Source of the DNA: Rotaria macrura
Taxonomy: Eukaryota; Rotifera; Eurotatoria; Philodinida; Philodinidae
Reading direction: 5' to 3'
NCBI GenBank assembly: GCA_900239685.1
Contig: OENT01000138.1
Location: 124,001 to 188,000, forward strand
DNA length: 64,000 nt
A program made the translations under genes and the position numbers. Shown in pieces: positions 23,742 to 35,811 of this stretch (positions within the stretch are counted from its first letter, which is position 1; each line of letters begins with the position of its first letter). The notes beneath the pieces are model-generated. The model had not been told where the DNA came from, made no database searches, and saw only the letters and a list, made by a program, of their open reading frames with translations.

Positions 23742-26700
23742 AGAGAATCAGGGCCATTCCCTGACGATGCATGGTAATGAATAGTGCCCGGTTGAAGCTC
23801 AGGTGGTGGTCCGCCAGCGCCTAAACTTTGAATATTTAGCTGTTGTATGGACATCGTAGTTGACACATAGGTATTATTAATTGATTGTGGCGGTCGACCA
23901 TCATTAGGATGCATTTGCGGATGCGAATGCATTTGTGGATGTGGATGCATATGAGGATGCATATGTGGATGATGTGGATGATGCGATGGTGGTGGTGGTC
24001 CCATACAAAAACCGTCGTCCATCATAGGTACAAAACGCATATGCTGTTGTTGATGGCCAGGTGGTGGACCTAATAATGGATCCATATTATGCATTTTAAT
24101 GTAATGAGGTGGTGGTAAATGATGATGCTGCTGCATTGGATCAGATGATGGTGGTGGTAAACCTTTTGATGAACGGGGTGGGCCACCCGAATGTGAAAGC
24201 ATCATTCCCGATGGATCAAGTCCATGATGTGGTGGCATCATTTTATACATATGTGGATGTGGCGGTAGTGGCGGGAAATGACTGCCATGATGTGGATTAT
24301 AATGTGATGGCATCGAATCTGGTGGACCTAACATTCGATGATGTGGATTCATATTCTAAAGAAAATTTTAAATGAAAATAAAAATAATTACATATTTTGT
24401 TTATGTAAATATGCATACTTGAAATTGCATGTGTGGTGGTGGTGGCTGTTGTTGTTGTTGTTGTTGTTGATGTGACGGTGGTAGAGACATATGAGATGGT
24501 GATGGTAGATGATCCATTGACTTAGGCATATGTCCCATATTTGGATTCGATAATGATTGTCCATTAACAGGTAGATTGGATGATAATGATGATGATTTCG
24601 ATCCAGTTGTATTCGATGAATTATACGGTGAATTAGCTGATTGCAAACTATTCGTCATTTGTAACATACTACTCAATGGTGGTGCCATATTAGACGTTGG
24701 TGTTTTAGGACCACCATTCATATCTAATGGTTCATCTTTCGTTGATGAATTATTATTTGAAAGCATTAATGGCGATGATAAACTACTATTTGCAGCCATT
24801 TTAGCTGGACGTGGTGATGCAGCTGACACATTCTGTGGTGTAAGATGTGATGATGGTCCTTGCTGCGAAAGATGTGTTGGTGTTGTTGAACCGATGGGTT
24901 GTTGTCCTGCTGATGATAGTGTATTCGAATTCGGTGTTGAATTTGAACGTGCTAATGGTGTCATTGGTTCATCTTTACACGATGACGAAGATGATGATGA
25001 TGGTAATGGTGGACCACTATTGAGTCCGTTCGTCGGTCGAAAACCTCGATTCAAATGTCTAGTTATAATTAATTCTTCACCTTCCATACCTAAGACAACA
25101 TACATGTACGATTAATAAAGACAATTACAAATGAACACTCATTCAAAATTTATTTACCCAGTTCATTATAATCCATTTGTGTTGGTGATGTGGTTAGTTG
25201 TACTTCACCAACATTGCCAGTTAATTTTTTATTTGTTGATGATGGCAATGAATCAGGAATAAATTTTTCTGGTTGACCAACTTTATATAAACGTGGTGTT
25301 GTTGACGGTTCCATTTTCGGTGATAGTAGTTTACCATTGGGACCTAGACCGCCACCTGCTGATGTCGTAGCTATGGGAGGTGTTAATGATGAAGGCGATG
25401 CTGATGAATACGGTGGTGGCTGTCCACGCATTTGTTGTCCTTTACCTTCAATATGTTCCATTTGCATTTTATTCCACTCTCGTACAGCTTGTGATTGTTG
25501 ATGTGGCGGTGGCAATTGTCCATAAGGATCACCTGGTCCTGGTCCATATTGATTATGAAAATTTGGTGGCATTGGTCCATTCATATAACCATGTGGTGGT
25601 AGTGGCGTACCATTCATATCTAACATCATTCCTTCGGGTCCTCGCATGCCTGGAGGTAGCATATGTGGTGGTGGTGGTCCAATACCCATCATATGATGCG
25701 GTGGACCAACACCATGTGGACTGTTCATCATCATCATTTGTTGTTGATGTGGATCAAGTGAACCAGGTGGTAGTGAACCACCATTAACTGACGGTGGCAT
25801 ATTTCCAGCAGCTTGTGCAGCAGCATTAGCTGCAGCATTGGCTTTTCCTCGGCCACCACGGCTTCGTCCACCTGTTATCTTTGTTTTCAAATCTTCAATT
25901 TTACTTAATTGATGTTTTCGATGTTTAGCTCTTTCGGGTGTTAAATTTTCAATACCATCTGATGGCGGTTGACCATTCATCATAAGTGCACCTGGTGGTA
26001 GAAGATGACTTGGGGTTGGCAAACCACCAGAACCGGGCGTTAAACGACCAAATGGTGGTTGTTGTTGTTGATGTGGATGAAAATGTGGATGTGGCCAATT
26101 CGGTAGTGGACCACCATTACCATTATGATGTTGCATATGTGGTACGGGTCCGCTCATCATCATTTGCATAGTTCGAGGTGAATGGCATCCGGGTGGTGGC
26201 GGTGGACCATGACTCATATGCATTGAACCACCAAGTAATGAATTATGACCATTGTTCATATTATTCGAGAGAGACTAAACAGACAAGAAGAGAAAAGGTG
26301 ATTCATCACACAAGAAGAATTTGATTTTATGCGTTTTATTTCTCTTACAGCTAAATATTGAGCAGTTGAAGGTAATGATTTATGATATTCAATTATATTT
26401 GGGCATTCATTTTTTAATACAGCGTCAGCAGCTTCATTTGCTAGTTGTGTCGTAAATACAAACACTTGATTATTTGTCTGTAAATATGGACTATCACTGG
26501 TAATTGAATATTGATTGCGCGGTGACATCGGCATATAAGATGATGATGGCGGCGTTTGTAGCATTTGTTGTTGTTGTAAAGAAGGTGGTGGTGGTGTTTG
26601 CTGTGTAAGTAATGATGAGTTTGGCGTTGTACTACCGGTATTATTATTGTTATTACTTGGTGGACCGAAATCCAATGATGAACCGTTCTCGTTACCATTC

Positions 26701-27305
26701 CGAGACGGTGTTAACGAGGATGGTGGCTGTAGAGGACCATTCGATAAAGCTAGACGACAAGAATAGGCATATATTTATTGATAGTTAATATTTTGTTTTC
26801 TTTTCATTTCTTGAAAAAAGAAAGAAATGTTCCTTACGGGTTCCTGTTCTACTGAGTGATCGTTCTGAATCGATTTGTTCAGTTTTTTGTGGTTTTAAGG
26901 TTGAATCGAAATCAGTGCATGATGGATCAACAAGTTCATCAAGTTTTCGTTTATTTGTTTTATTATTAATTTGCATTGATTGTCTTGATGAATAAATATC
27001 AGAAAATGGATTCATTGAAGAATCAGATGATGACATTTGTTGAAGAGATTCGTTTGAATGCAGTAACATTGTTGGCGGTGGCAATGTTCCACTCTCCATA
27101 TCATTATTTACTAAAAAACTAATTTATATACATATCAATAAATAGATACATAGAAAAAAGCCAGAATCACAAAAGAATATTGCCACCTACTACTATTATT
27201 GTTAAACGATTGCCAATTATTGTTATTAGCAGATAATTGTTGTTGCTGTGGACTTGTAGCTAGAACTGATGTAGCCGACTTGGCTCTTTTGGTATAGTTT
27301 TTCAT
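23537..27305 (-). CDS. BCL9: BCL9/Legless homologue (Wnt/beta-catenin transcriptional adaptor)
   Basis: BCL9 bridges beta-catenin (HD2) to Pygopus (HD1) in the nuclear Wnt enhanceosome. Exons: 27191-27305 (exon begins at 27339), 26838-27110, 26349-26749, 25158-26274, 24419-25089, 23537-24355; all phases join (1131 aa from ATG 27305). HD1 lies at about 224-253: FVFTTQLANEAADAVLKNE, closely matching BCL9 FSTEMANKAAEAVLKG. HD2 lies at about 374-396: LTPERAKHRKHQLSKIEDLK. An HD3-like SQAVREWNKMQMEH segment is at about 525-538. The rest is Pro/His/Met/Gln/Ser-rich and disordered, with two polyQ runs, and ends in PPPYW. It is shorter than vertebrate BCL9 (about 1400 aa). The start is uncertain: the first exon is open upstream of the ATG, with an acceptor at 27340-27341, so a further upstream exon, coding or leader, is expected. 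Confidence 0.85.
23709..23741 (-). repeat. PolyQ-encoding CAA repeat in BCL9 homologue
   Basis: Eleven consecutive Gln codons, nearly all CAA (TTG on + strand), in the last exon. A second Gln run lies at about 24448-24471. Such runs are likely length-variable between alleles. Confidence 0.8.
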
Positions 27306-27339
27306 TCGTTTTGGTCCTGTACATTTGTTATTGTTCGAT

Positions 27340-30300
27340 CTGAAATAAACATTGAAGTTTAACACAAAAGATAATATTCTTCTTTTTTTCTTCTCTCGTC
27401 TTTGTTGACGCCAAACAAGCAAAAGTGCGTTCACAGGCGACACGTTCACTACATCTCGTTCACATACGTACATCATGGGAGGAGAACAAGAATGTCAAAA
27501 AAGAACAAATAACGGGTTGGCTCTCTCTCTCTTTTCCCTACGTTCAATCTGCCGTCCGTTCGTACGTGCTCCCGCTCTTTCTCCTCTTCTTCCATTCATC
27601 GTGCTCGTTTGCCAACCACATAGCACAAGCACAACTGTTCAAACTGAAAAGAAGAAGAGAAAAAAACGGAAAAGAAAGAAAGAGAAAGAAAGACAAACGC
27701 GAGTGTGTATGTGTGTGCACGAGTGCATTGAACATCATTCATACTTCGAGCATGCTGCATGAACAGTAAAGAAGAAGCAGCATCGACGACCTGCATCACG
27801 TGAAAGGCGAACAAGAATAACAACAACAATAACAGATGCGTAAAAAACAACATCTCCACTACGGCCCACTGTGTTCGTTCTCGTGTGCGCGTGCTGAGAT
27901 GTCTCTATTTCCCTCCGGTTTTTTTTTCTTCTATCGTTCTTGTCGTTTCTTTTACTTTTTTTTCTTGTCGAAGCAAAGAACCGAGAGAACGGCATCGAAC
28001 ACGAAACAGCAAAAGATGGAAAACATTCTTCATCTTTCTTTTCTATTCTCATCATAAAGCCTTTCTCTTCTCAGAGATGCAGAAGCAGTACTACTGACAA
28101 TACAGAAGCATAATCAAATGAAACAAAGAAAGAAAGAATCCATTCTATTACTACCACTACGACAATATTGCACATAAATAGAACAACAGTCGTTGTCGAA
28201 CATAGTTTTCGAGATGAATGAATATAGTAGTATAGTACACAAAGAAAAAAAGAAAATCATATACTGGATGACTGACGAACAGTAGTTGGGCAGCGAAAAG
28301 GAAGTTAAAATAGAACAATAAAAAAGAAAGAAAAGAGAGAAGTCAAAAAAAAAAGAAATAAAGAAATTTCTTCTTTTTTTAATAGCATGTTCGTTTCCGG
28401 ACATATATCTGGCGCGTGTGCGTTTGCAATGCATGCAAGCATGAAACGATGATTAGGTGCCGCCATGCTCCCTAAGGTGTGCAGTATAAGAGCAAGAGCG
28501 AGAGAGACAGGAGGAGGAAAGAGGGAAGAAAGAAACGTTGCAAGCACAGGTGACCAAGCGAAGCAGTCATTCAATGTATATGTTGGATCAAATTCAAAAA
28601 AAGACGATGATAAAAACGTTCGCCTCGAGGGACAATACAATGACGACAACTACTTGTTCTAAGACATTGATGGAAATAGAGTACATTCGTTCGAGTGCAA
28701 TAGGTAGTGAAGATGAAAACGCATCAACTGAGCATCATGGCACAATACAACCTATCATAAATGACTAGTAGTAGTACATGTATAATTTGATACGTATTAT
28801 ACACAGAAATGAGATGACGACGAGGATCATCATTCTCGTAGTGATTATCATGGTACTGCAAAAGATCTATCTATCGATGTTATGAGAAAAAGAAACGATG
28901 AAGAAACTCGACACCATCACTCGTATGTAAACACAACGATAGATGGATATATATATATAGATAGTGTTTCGGCACCAGTTTGACCTGGATCGTCAAGGAT
29001 TTTTCTTTTTTCTTCGTTCTGTTCTGTAGATGAATGTTTAAAAAAACTATGTATATACACACGCACACACATATACATATATATGTATATATATATATAT
29101 ATACATGCATATACGTACATATATATATATATATATACGTATACATATATACATATATGTATACATATATTCATTTGGAGTTTTTTTGTCTTTTCATTCT
29201 TCATAAATAAGAAAGAAATTGTCTCTCACCAACGAATAAGTAATAATGTAGTTCAAACAATGTTGATGACAGAAGAAAAAAATGCCATATACACATACTC
29301 ATACACGAAGAGAAAAAAAGAAGAAAGAAAAACGGTGATGTGTTAATAACATGCATAGAACTTTTTTTGCTGCCACGGTGTGTTCCATTCAACAACGGAT
29401 AAAATTGAAAAAAAAGAGACCAAGTAAAGAGTGTATGAGAGAAGAAAAGGAAAAGAAAAGCAAGGAAGAAGAGCACTATAAGGGAGGAGAAAACAAACAG
29501 GCAGCATGCTACTATTTGTCAAAGCTCGCTTAATGAAAATGACATATTTTTGAATATTTAGAAAAAGAAAAAGAAGACAAAGGCGATGATCTACTCTTTT
29601 TGATATCATCAACTGCCATTCGATGATATTTATATATTTCATTTACTCCGAATAAACGTAATCAATGATCTTTGTTTGTCTTGAAATCATCACATTACCA
29701 CCTACCATAAACAGTCATCGCTCATTATCATTCTCATCGTCGTCATCATCATCGTCTTACGCATTGTCTTTTCGAAAAAGAAACGAACCAGTGAAAAAGA
29801 GAAGGCAACAACGAATAAGACGACGACGACGAAGAAGAAGAAGAAGACACCTTCCTCGTGTACATCATGCTTCACTGATTTCTAACAAATGACATTGGTA
29901 GGCAAGCAAGTCGCAAGGCGCGAACACACTTAAATGCTTATGGCAAAAAACGACTGTCACTATACTGCTATCATCATTGTTTCTTATGTGTATATATATA
30001 TCATCGAATGAGTCGATATGTAAATTGAAAAAATACTTTCTTTTTTTTAATAGTATTGCAAAAAAAAAGGAAATAGTCGTGTATTGATTTCGAATACGAT
30101 GCGAACAAAAGAAAAAACGAGATGAGTTTATTGACTTTTTTTTCTTAATACGACCAATCCTGACGACAACAGCCTTGAGAGATAGAGAAAGAAAGGACAG
30201 CGAACGAGCAAAACCATGTATTCCTACTATGCACACTTGACTCTTCCTTTTTTCTCTCGTGAGGATAGATCGATGCGAACGATAAGGTCTTGAACTTATC

Positions 30301-31268
30301 ATCTCTCTTCTTTTTCCTTTTCTCATCTTCTTTTTTACTTACATGATTTTTCTGTGACGACAGACAATTTTCTTCTTTTTCTTTATGCGAACGCCTATTC
30401 GTGTTCTGCCATCATTCTTCTTTCTCTTTTTCTTTCTACTTGCTCGTTTCTGTTACTACAGTTAGTGTGTTCGAGTTACCGGTTTGCCGTGTGAATAACA
30501 AACCAGCAGTCATCATCATCATCAGCTTCTTCTTCTTCCTCTTGAGTATTACAATAACTAAAACTGTTTAAAATTATTTGTGTTGATTCTGTACTAGTAC
30601 TTTGTTGAATAGTATGTTGTTCAAAACAAAAGTTACTATCGATAGCATATCTATTTGATGAGTAACATCTAAACTAGGTATGAAACCATGAATATGAACT
30701 ATAAGCGTTGAAATTTTCTACTTTAACAACCAAAAACATCGATAATTCTTTATGGTTATCAGGAATATGAATCAGATAACAATAACAACAGAAGTAGACA
30801 ACCATAGGATTGATAGTGATAGATACATAAATATCGATCGAAGGAAAAAACAGCGAGAGAAAACCAACTGTCAAACAATGAAAATTTGTATACTCAACCA
30901 GTAATCAACTCGTTTATCAATCATCCGACCATGACACGTATTTTACTATGAAATGTTTCGATTGTCAACAAAGAAACGAAAAGAGAAGGAAAAAAAAGAA
31001 AGAAAGAAAGGAAGAATCGAACTTTTCTTAATACTTATATGTGCAAGCAAAGTTCAAAAGGTGACGCATTGTACCTAAGATACAAGTATGATTTTCAAAG
31101 TGTAATACAAAAAGTAATATTTGGATTAATTATCTAAAAAAGAAAGAGAACAACAAATAACAATTGTTTAACAACGGGAATTCAGTGTTTTTTTTTGGAA
31201 CATCTTTCTTTGTTTCGTTTTCTTGTATGAATACACAAAAAGAACAAAATAGTTCGGCCTTTAATTTT
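27340..31268. other. Non-coding region upstream of BCL9 homologue: 5' leader/promoter and simple sequence
   Basis: A perfect minus-strand donor (gtaagt, about 30342-30347) after a purine-rich stretch could end a non-coding leader exon. If so, 27340 to about 30347 is a 3-kb 5' intron. The stretch is full of GAAA/CTTT runs, CpG-containing words (cgtcgtcatcatcatcgtc near 29738) and a long TA-rich block at 29040-29175. Many long frames here (27425-30326) are low-complexity artefacts with no homology that I can see. The portion 30560-31268 is downstream of BOP1 and shows nothing. Confidence 0.4.
29040..29175. repeat. Compound (TA)n / (ATAC)n microsatellite
   Basis: Alternating ta, tatg and catata units with a short CA run at the left edge. 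It produces spurious Tyr/Ile/His frames on both strands. Confidence 0.85.
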
Positions 31269-34200
31269 TTAATTTGTAAACAAACGTATTGTTGAATCAG
31301 CGCCAGATGTGAATATCCATGGTTGTGTTGGATGAAATAAACAATCTAATATGGATAAATCCTCAATGATTTGATGCCCACGTAAAATTTTAACTGGTAC
31401 AATAAGTGGATTTTTTAACAAATCTGAATAAACAGTACAATGTGAAATAATACATGTACCATCGTCACTTGTTGAAGCAAATAATGGTAATTTTGTATGA
31501 TAACGCACACAACGTACGGCACGCTTATGATAACGATATGTTTCATAAGGTTTTACAGATAAATCTAGGTCGAACCAATTAATTTTCGAATCGTAACCAC
31601 CACATAATATATTATCACCTAATGGATGTATATCAATAGATGAAATCCATTTCGTATTCACATAGAGACGTTTTATTAATTGTTGCTTTAATAAATGATA
31701 TATTTTAATCGAATGTTGTGTTGCAATGATAAATATTGGTTTCATCGGATGAAAACGTACATGTTGTACAGCACCCTTCAATTGTTTAAATGGATATTGT
31801 GAACGACCTTTCGATAGATGATGAATTATTATTGATTTCGATTGTGATTGATCCGAACGTGGATTTAGAATACATGCAAAATAATCACCGCGTCCTTGCC
31901 ATTCAATTTGACGTATTGAAATTTTGTGTGTTATGGTTAAACGAATATATTTATCATTTTCATCCGATGTTTTTAACCATTGACAATCATCATCATTTGA
32001 TGTATCATATGATAATTGTTTAATAAATTCTTCAGTAAATTGAACTTTAGCATTTTCACCTACAAACAATGAGAACTTTCACTTCACAATTCTTGTCCAA
32101 CAAAGAAAAGTCTTTCTGTATATAAAAATAATGTTGCCATACGAATATATCAGAAATGATCTATTATTTTTATTGAAACACATTCTAGAAGTTTTAAATC
32201 TTATTCCGTGCCTTAAAAATATCATTAAGGAAAATCTGTATCAGACTCGTAGTTTTTCATATGAATCATGTAAGAATAGATGTTTTCTCGTATCAAATCT
32301 TGACAAAGAAATCCGATCACTGTTCGTATATTTTTACATTCACCTCTATTCATTGGTTATTTCATAGATGGTCGGTTGTAATTTCTAACTCAGTAAGTTT
32401 TTATGAATTATTGTCAATGGTAAAGTTATAATTCTTCGTTTAATGTCACTGAACTATTCCTTATGAAGTTTCATCAAACGAAAATTTTGTGAAGAAAAAC
32501 TTCAAGCATCCACACGTCAACTAGGCACTAAGACTGTCAAGGTATGGCATGATTGAAGAACAAATATTATGCAGAAACTCGTACAAAAGTTTTTAAACGA
32601 CGTATTGAAACTTAGTGATTTCAAATTGACTTTTTTCTTGTATCTCTATCATCGTAACCGTATCTTGTTCTATTTTTAAATATGTACGTCTACGTCGATT
32701 TGCTCGAACTGTGAAGTGTATATTTTACGCGAAAAATATGATTCTCACATATTTTATCAATTTTAGATAAAATCTATGAGTCAATTTTAATTATTGAATA
32801 ATATTGGTGTAAAAATATACAAGTCTATCTAAACACTCTCCGATTAATGGATTTCATTATGTTCATCGTCGGAATAATAATAAAGAAAAAGTTTCCTGTT
32901 TTAGTTTTTTGCCAATATTATGACCTTATTTCAATGTAAACATATCATAAAACATGTTATGTAATGGGAAACGTCATTACAGTTCAATTAGATTTCTTGT
33001 AATAGGACTGCTTATTAGTTAATCCAGAACCTATGCTAGCAATCAAAGTAAAGTCATTTTATGTCATAGAACTCATTCTATGACATGAAGCATAATCTAT
33101 CTTGACTCATCACCAATCCTCACAATATTACACAGAAAAATATCTATTTAAATATTATTCCATCGCTAACAAGAATTGCTTGAAGATGTTAAATAAATGG
33201 ATGATTAACTTGTTCTTGAATTGAACAGATCATGCATTTCAACGACTTATATTCACTTACAGTCAGATATTTAAAGGAAAAAGATAAGAATTATTGGGTG
33301 ACAAAACATCATTCTACAATGAAGAGTAAACGTCAAAGTTTGACACAAATTTTCTCTATTTCGAATACTTTTATAAGTTGTATGTCGATGAAAAAGACTT
33401 GAGAAATAATTTCATTCTTTGTGAAAACGAAAAAAAAGATTAGCCATGCGCTATGTCAAACATTTATACACATGAAAAAAGAAACAAAGAAAGGATATTT
33501 GATACGATAGAATAGATCAACCTGTACAAAATAGACTATTCGTTATCATTTCTTCGATTTTCGAAAACTGTCATTGGCTTAGTAGTTCTCTGCTTTTAAG
33601 TATTTATATATCATCTTTTTCATCACATCGGTCTCCTGAGTCGATGAAATGTTTGCGAACTGAGATTTCCTATCAGACGTTCAAAGACTAATCAGATGAA
33701 GAAAAGATTTTATTGTATAAACGGAATATTATTATTGAAAAGAAAACATCTAGTATATGTAGCATTTAGAAAAATTTTCTATGCGCAAAAGATGTCGAAA
33801 GATGAATTCATATATCTTACCTAATTTTGGATTAACAATAATTATTTGTGATCCAGTTGCAATTGCCAATAACGATAGAACAGGATTCCATTGAATTGAA
33901 ACAATTGGTTTATCGAATGTAAAAACATTCATACATCTTGTTGTAGCTATTTCCCATATTCTAACCGTACAATCATCACTACCACTTGCTAGCCATTGTC
34001 CAGATGGATGACATGTTAAACAACGTATAATATTTTTATGTCCTTCGTAAATTAAAGATTGTACTAATGGATATGGATGTAGATCTTGTGGTTTTGGTTT
34101 GTCAGGTATGAGATCATTTAAATCAGTTACATTTGCTTTCAAACGTTTTTGTCTTGGACATAAATAAAGATCCAGACAACGTTGAAAACGTTCATAAACA

Positions 34201-34973
34201 AAATGTTCATATGCTGGTACTTGACGAAGACTAGAAAATTTCTTTGGTATAAATAGTGTTTTCGTTTGACGTTCATTTTCATCGAAATCAGATTCCATTT
34301 TAGCTTTCAATGCTTCAACTTCGCCATCGTCGAGTAAATATTCAACTGATGGATTATACGATTCTTGATGACCAGGTAGTTCAAGTTTGGGTGCTGGAAT
34401 ATTTGAACGGGGTAAATTTGTTTTTGTCTCATCAGACCATAAATCGTAATTGTTAGACAATAGAGGATCTTCTTTTGGTGGTGCTGGTTTAATCCAACCC
34501 ATTTTAATAGCATGCAAATATTTTCCGACTTTCAAACGTTCCCATTTCGACGGAATAAATGATGCTTTCGATTCAGGTGCGCTTATTATTGGATGAATCA
34601 TTACTTCAGATGAGAATGTATCTAACCATGGTTCATATACGTTGTCATCGGGATTTGTCTGAGCATTTCTTAGTTGTTGAATTGTTGCGATGTCTTCATT
34701 TGTTAATGTTATATTTTGACCTGTTAAATCATCATAAACTGTACGCCAGTAATCGGCATTTTCCATTTTTTCAAGAAATTCATCGATTTCATCGGCTTTT
34801 CCAGATGACACCGGTTTAAGAATTTTTTTCGCTTCAAGATCATAGCCAATATGATCATGATTTTCATACCATTTCAATGGTATGTTTGAACCAATTGTGT
34901 TTGATGGGACTTCTTCATCAGAATCCGTTTCATCAGTACTTGCTGATGAATCTTTTCGTTTCAACGATGTCAT
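31269..34973 (-). CDS. BOP1: Ribosome biogenesis protein BOP1 (WD-repeat, PeBoW complex)
   Basis: BOP1 binds PES1 and WDR12 and is needed for 28S/5.8S rRNA maturation and 60S assembly in the nucleolus. Two coding exons: 33821-34973 and 31269-32059, joined in phase 1 over a 1761-bp intron, give 647 residues (human 746). The protein begins with an acidic/Ser-rich tail (TDETDSDEEVPS). The BOP1 N-terminal domain follows, with IGYDLEAKKI, YEPWLDTFSSEVMIHP and IPSKWERLKVGKYLHAIKMG. Next is a WD40 propeller, including EGHKNIIRCLTCHPSGQWLASGSDD, ending in the family's terminal repeat (CLFHPTQPWIFTSGADSTIRLF). The ATG at 34973 is preceded by an acceptor-like ttttttttag a few bases upstream, suggesting a 5'UTR intron. 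The shorter acidic N-terminus explains most of the length difference. Confidence 0.93.
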
Positions 34974-35811
34974 CTTTATTTCTAAAAAAAACTGAATTGA
35001 AATTCGAACGAACAAAAGATAATAAATAAGCGTCTATTTAAACGATTGGTTTGAGTAAATGGATCAATTACATATTGAGAAAAAATATTAAGGACACCTA
35101 CAGATGGAAAGACAGCGTGGAATACATATATAAATATATGCATACGTAGCGTAGACAAAATATAGAATAGATATATTTTGCAGAAATATCTTTAACAATT
35201 ATTTTTATTTCGTAAGCATAAACGCTATATCTTGAACGTAGTTGATTAAACCAGTGATGCAGTTTATGAAAAAACCGTACCATTTAGGTACAATATATGA
35301 GAGACACAATAAATGTTAACATGGGGTATAGTATAAGACGATCTAATATATTTAGCATTCATTCAAAGGCAAATCACATCACATCACACATACATACACT
35401 ACATACATATGATCTTCTATAATGATTCATCGCATTATTTTATACCGTGAAATCATTGATGCACTTGATGGTGGCGTTATTTTATAAATTGTTTCAATAA
35501 AAAAGGAAATAGTCGATCAAAACTATGCATTCCTTACAAAATTATTATAAAATAATTTTATACTCCTCAGTTTTTTTTTGGGTCTCTACAAATTATTCAC
35601 TAGCGCCACCACGAGAGTATGATAAATCTTAATAGCTCTCGCTGTTATTAAACTGCAAGATAAATAATAAAAGCACACAACTAATAAAACTCACATAAAA
35701 AGCTAAACGAATTATTTCATGTTCTCAATTTATCTGACCGAACATAAAAAAAAAAAAAAGAAAATAGGGTTTTACATTAAAATATAGAAAATCTAAATAT
35801 GCACATACGTG
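34974..35811. other. Upstream region of BOP1; nothing else recognised
   Basis: AT-rich, with short CACATCACA/CATACA runs at 35370-35410. No gene-like frames. It probably contains the BOP1 leader exon and promoter. Confidence 0.35.

Noticed and set aside
27425..30326. Many overlapping frames of 60-150 codons on both strands
   Set aside because: They translate simple sequence (GA, CT, TA and CGA-type repeats), have biased composition, no splice logic and no recognisable domains.
30352..30560. Upstream coding exon for the BCL9 homologue ending at the gtaagt donor near 30347
   Set aside because: The donor is good, but the frame with the required phase has no ATG before an in-frame stop; it could only be a non-coding leader.
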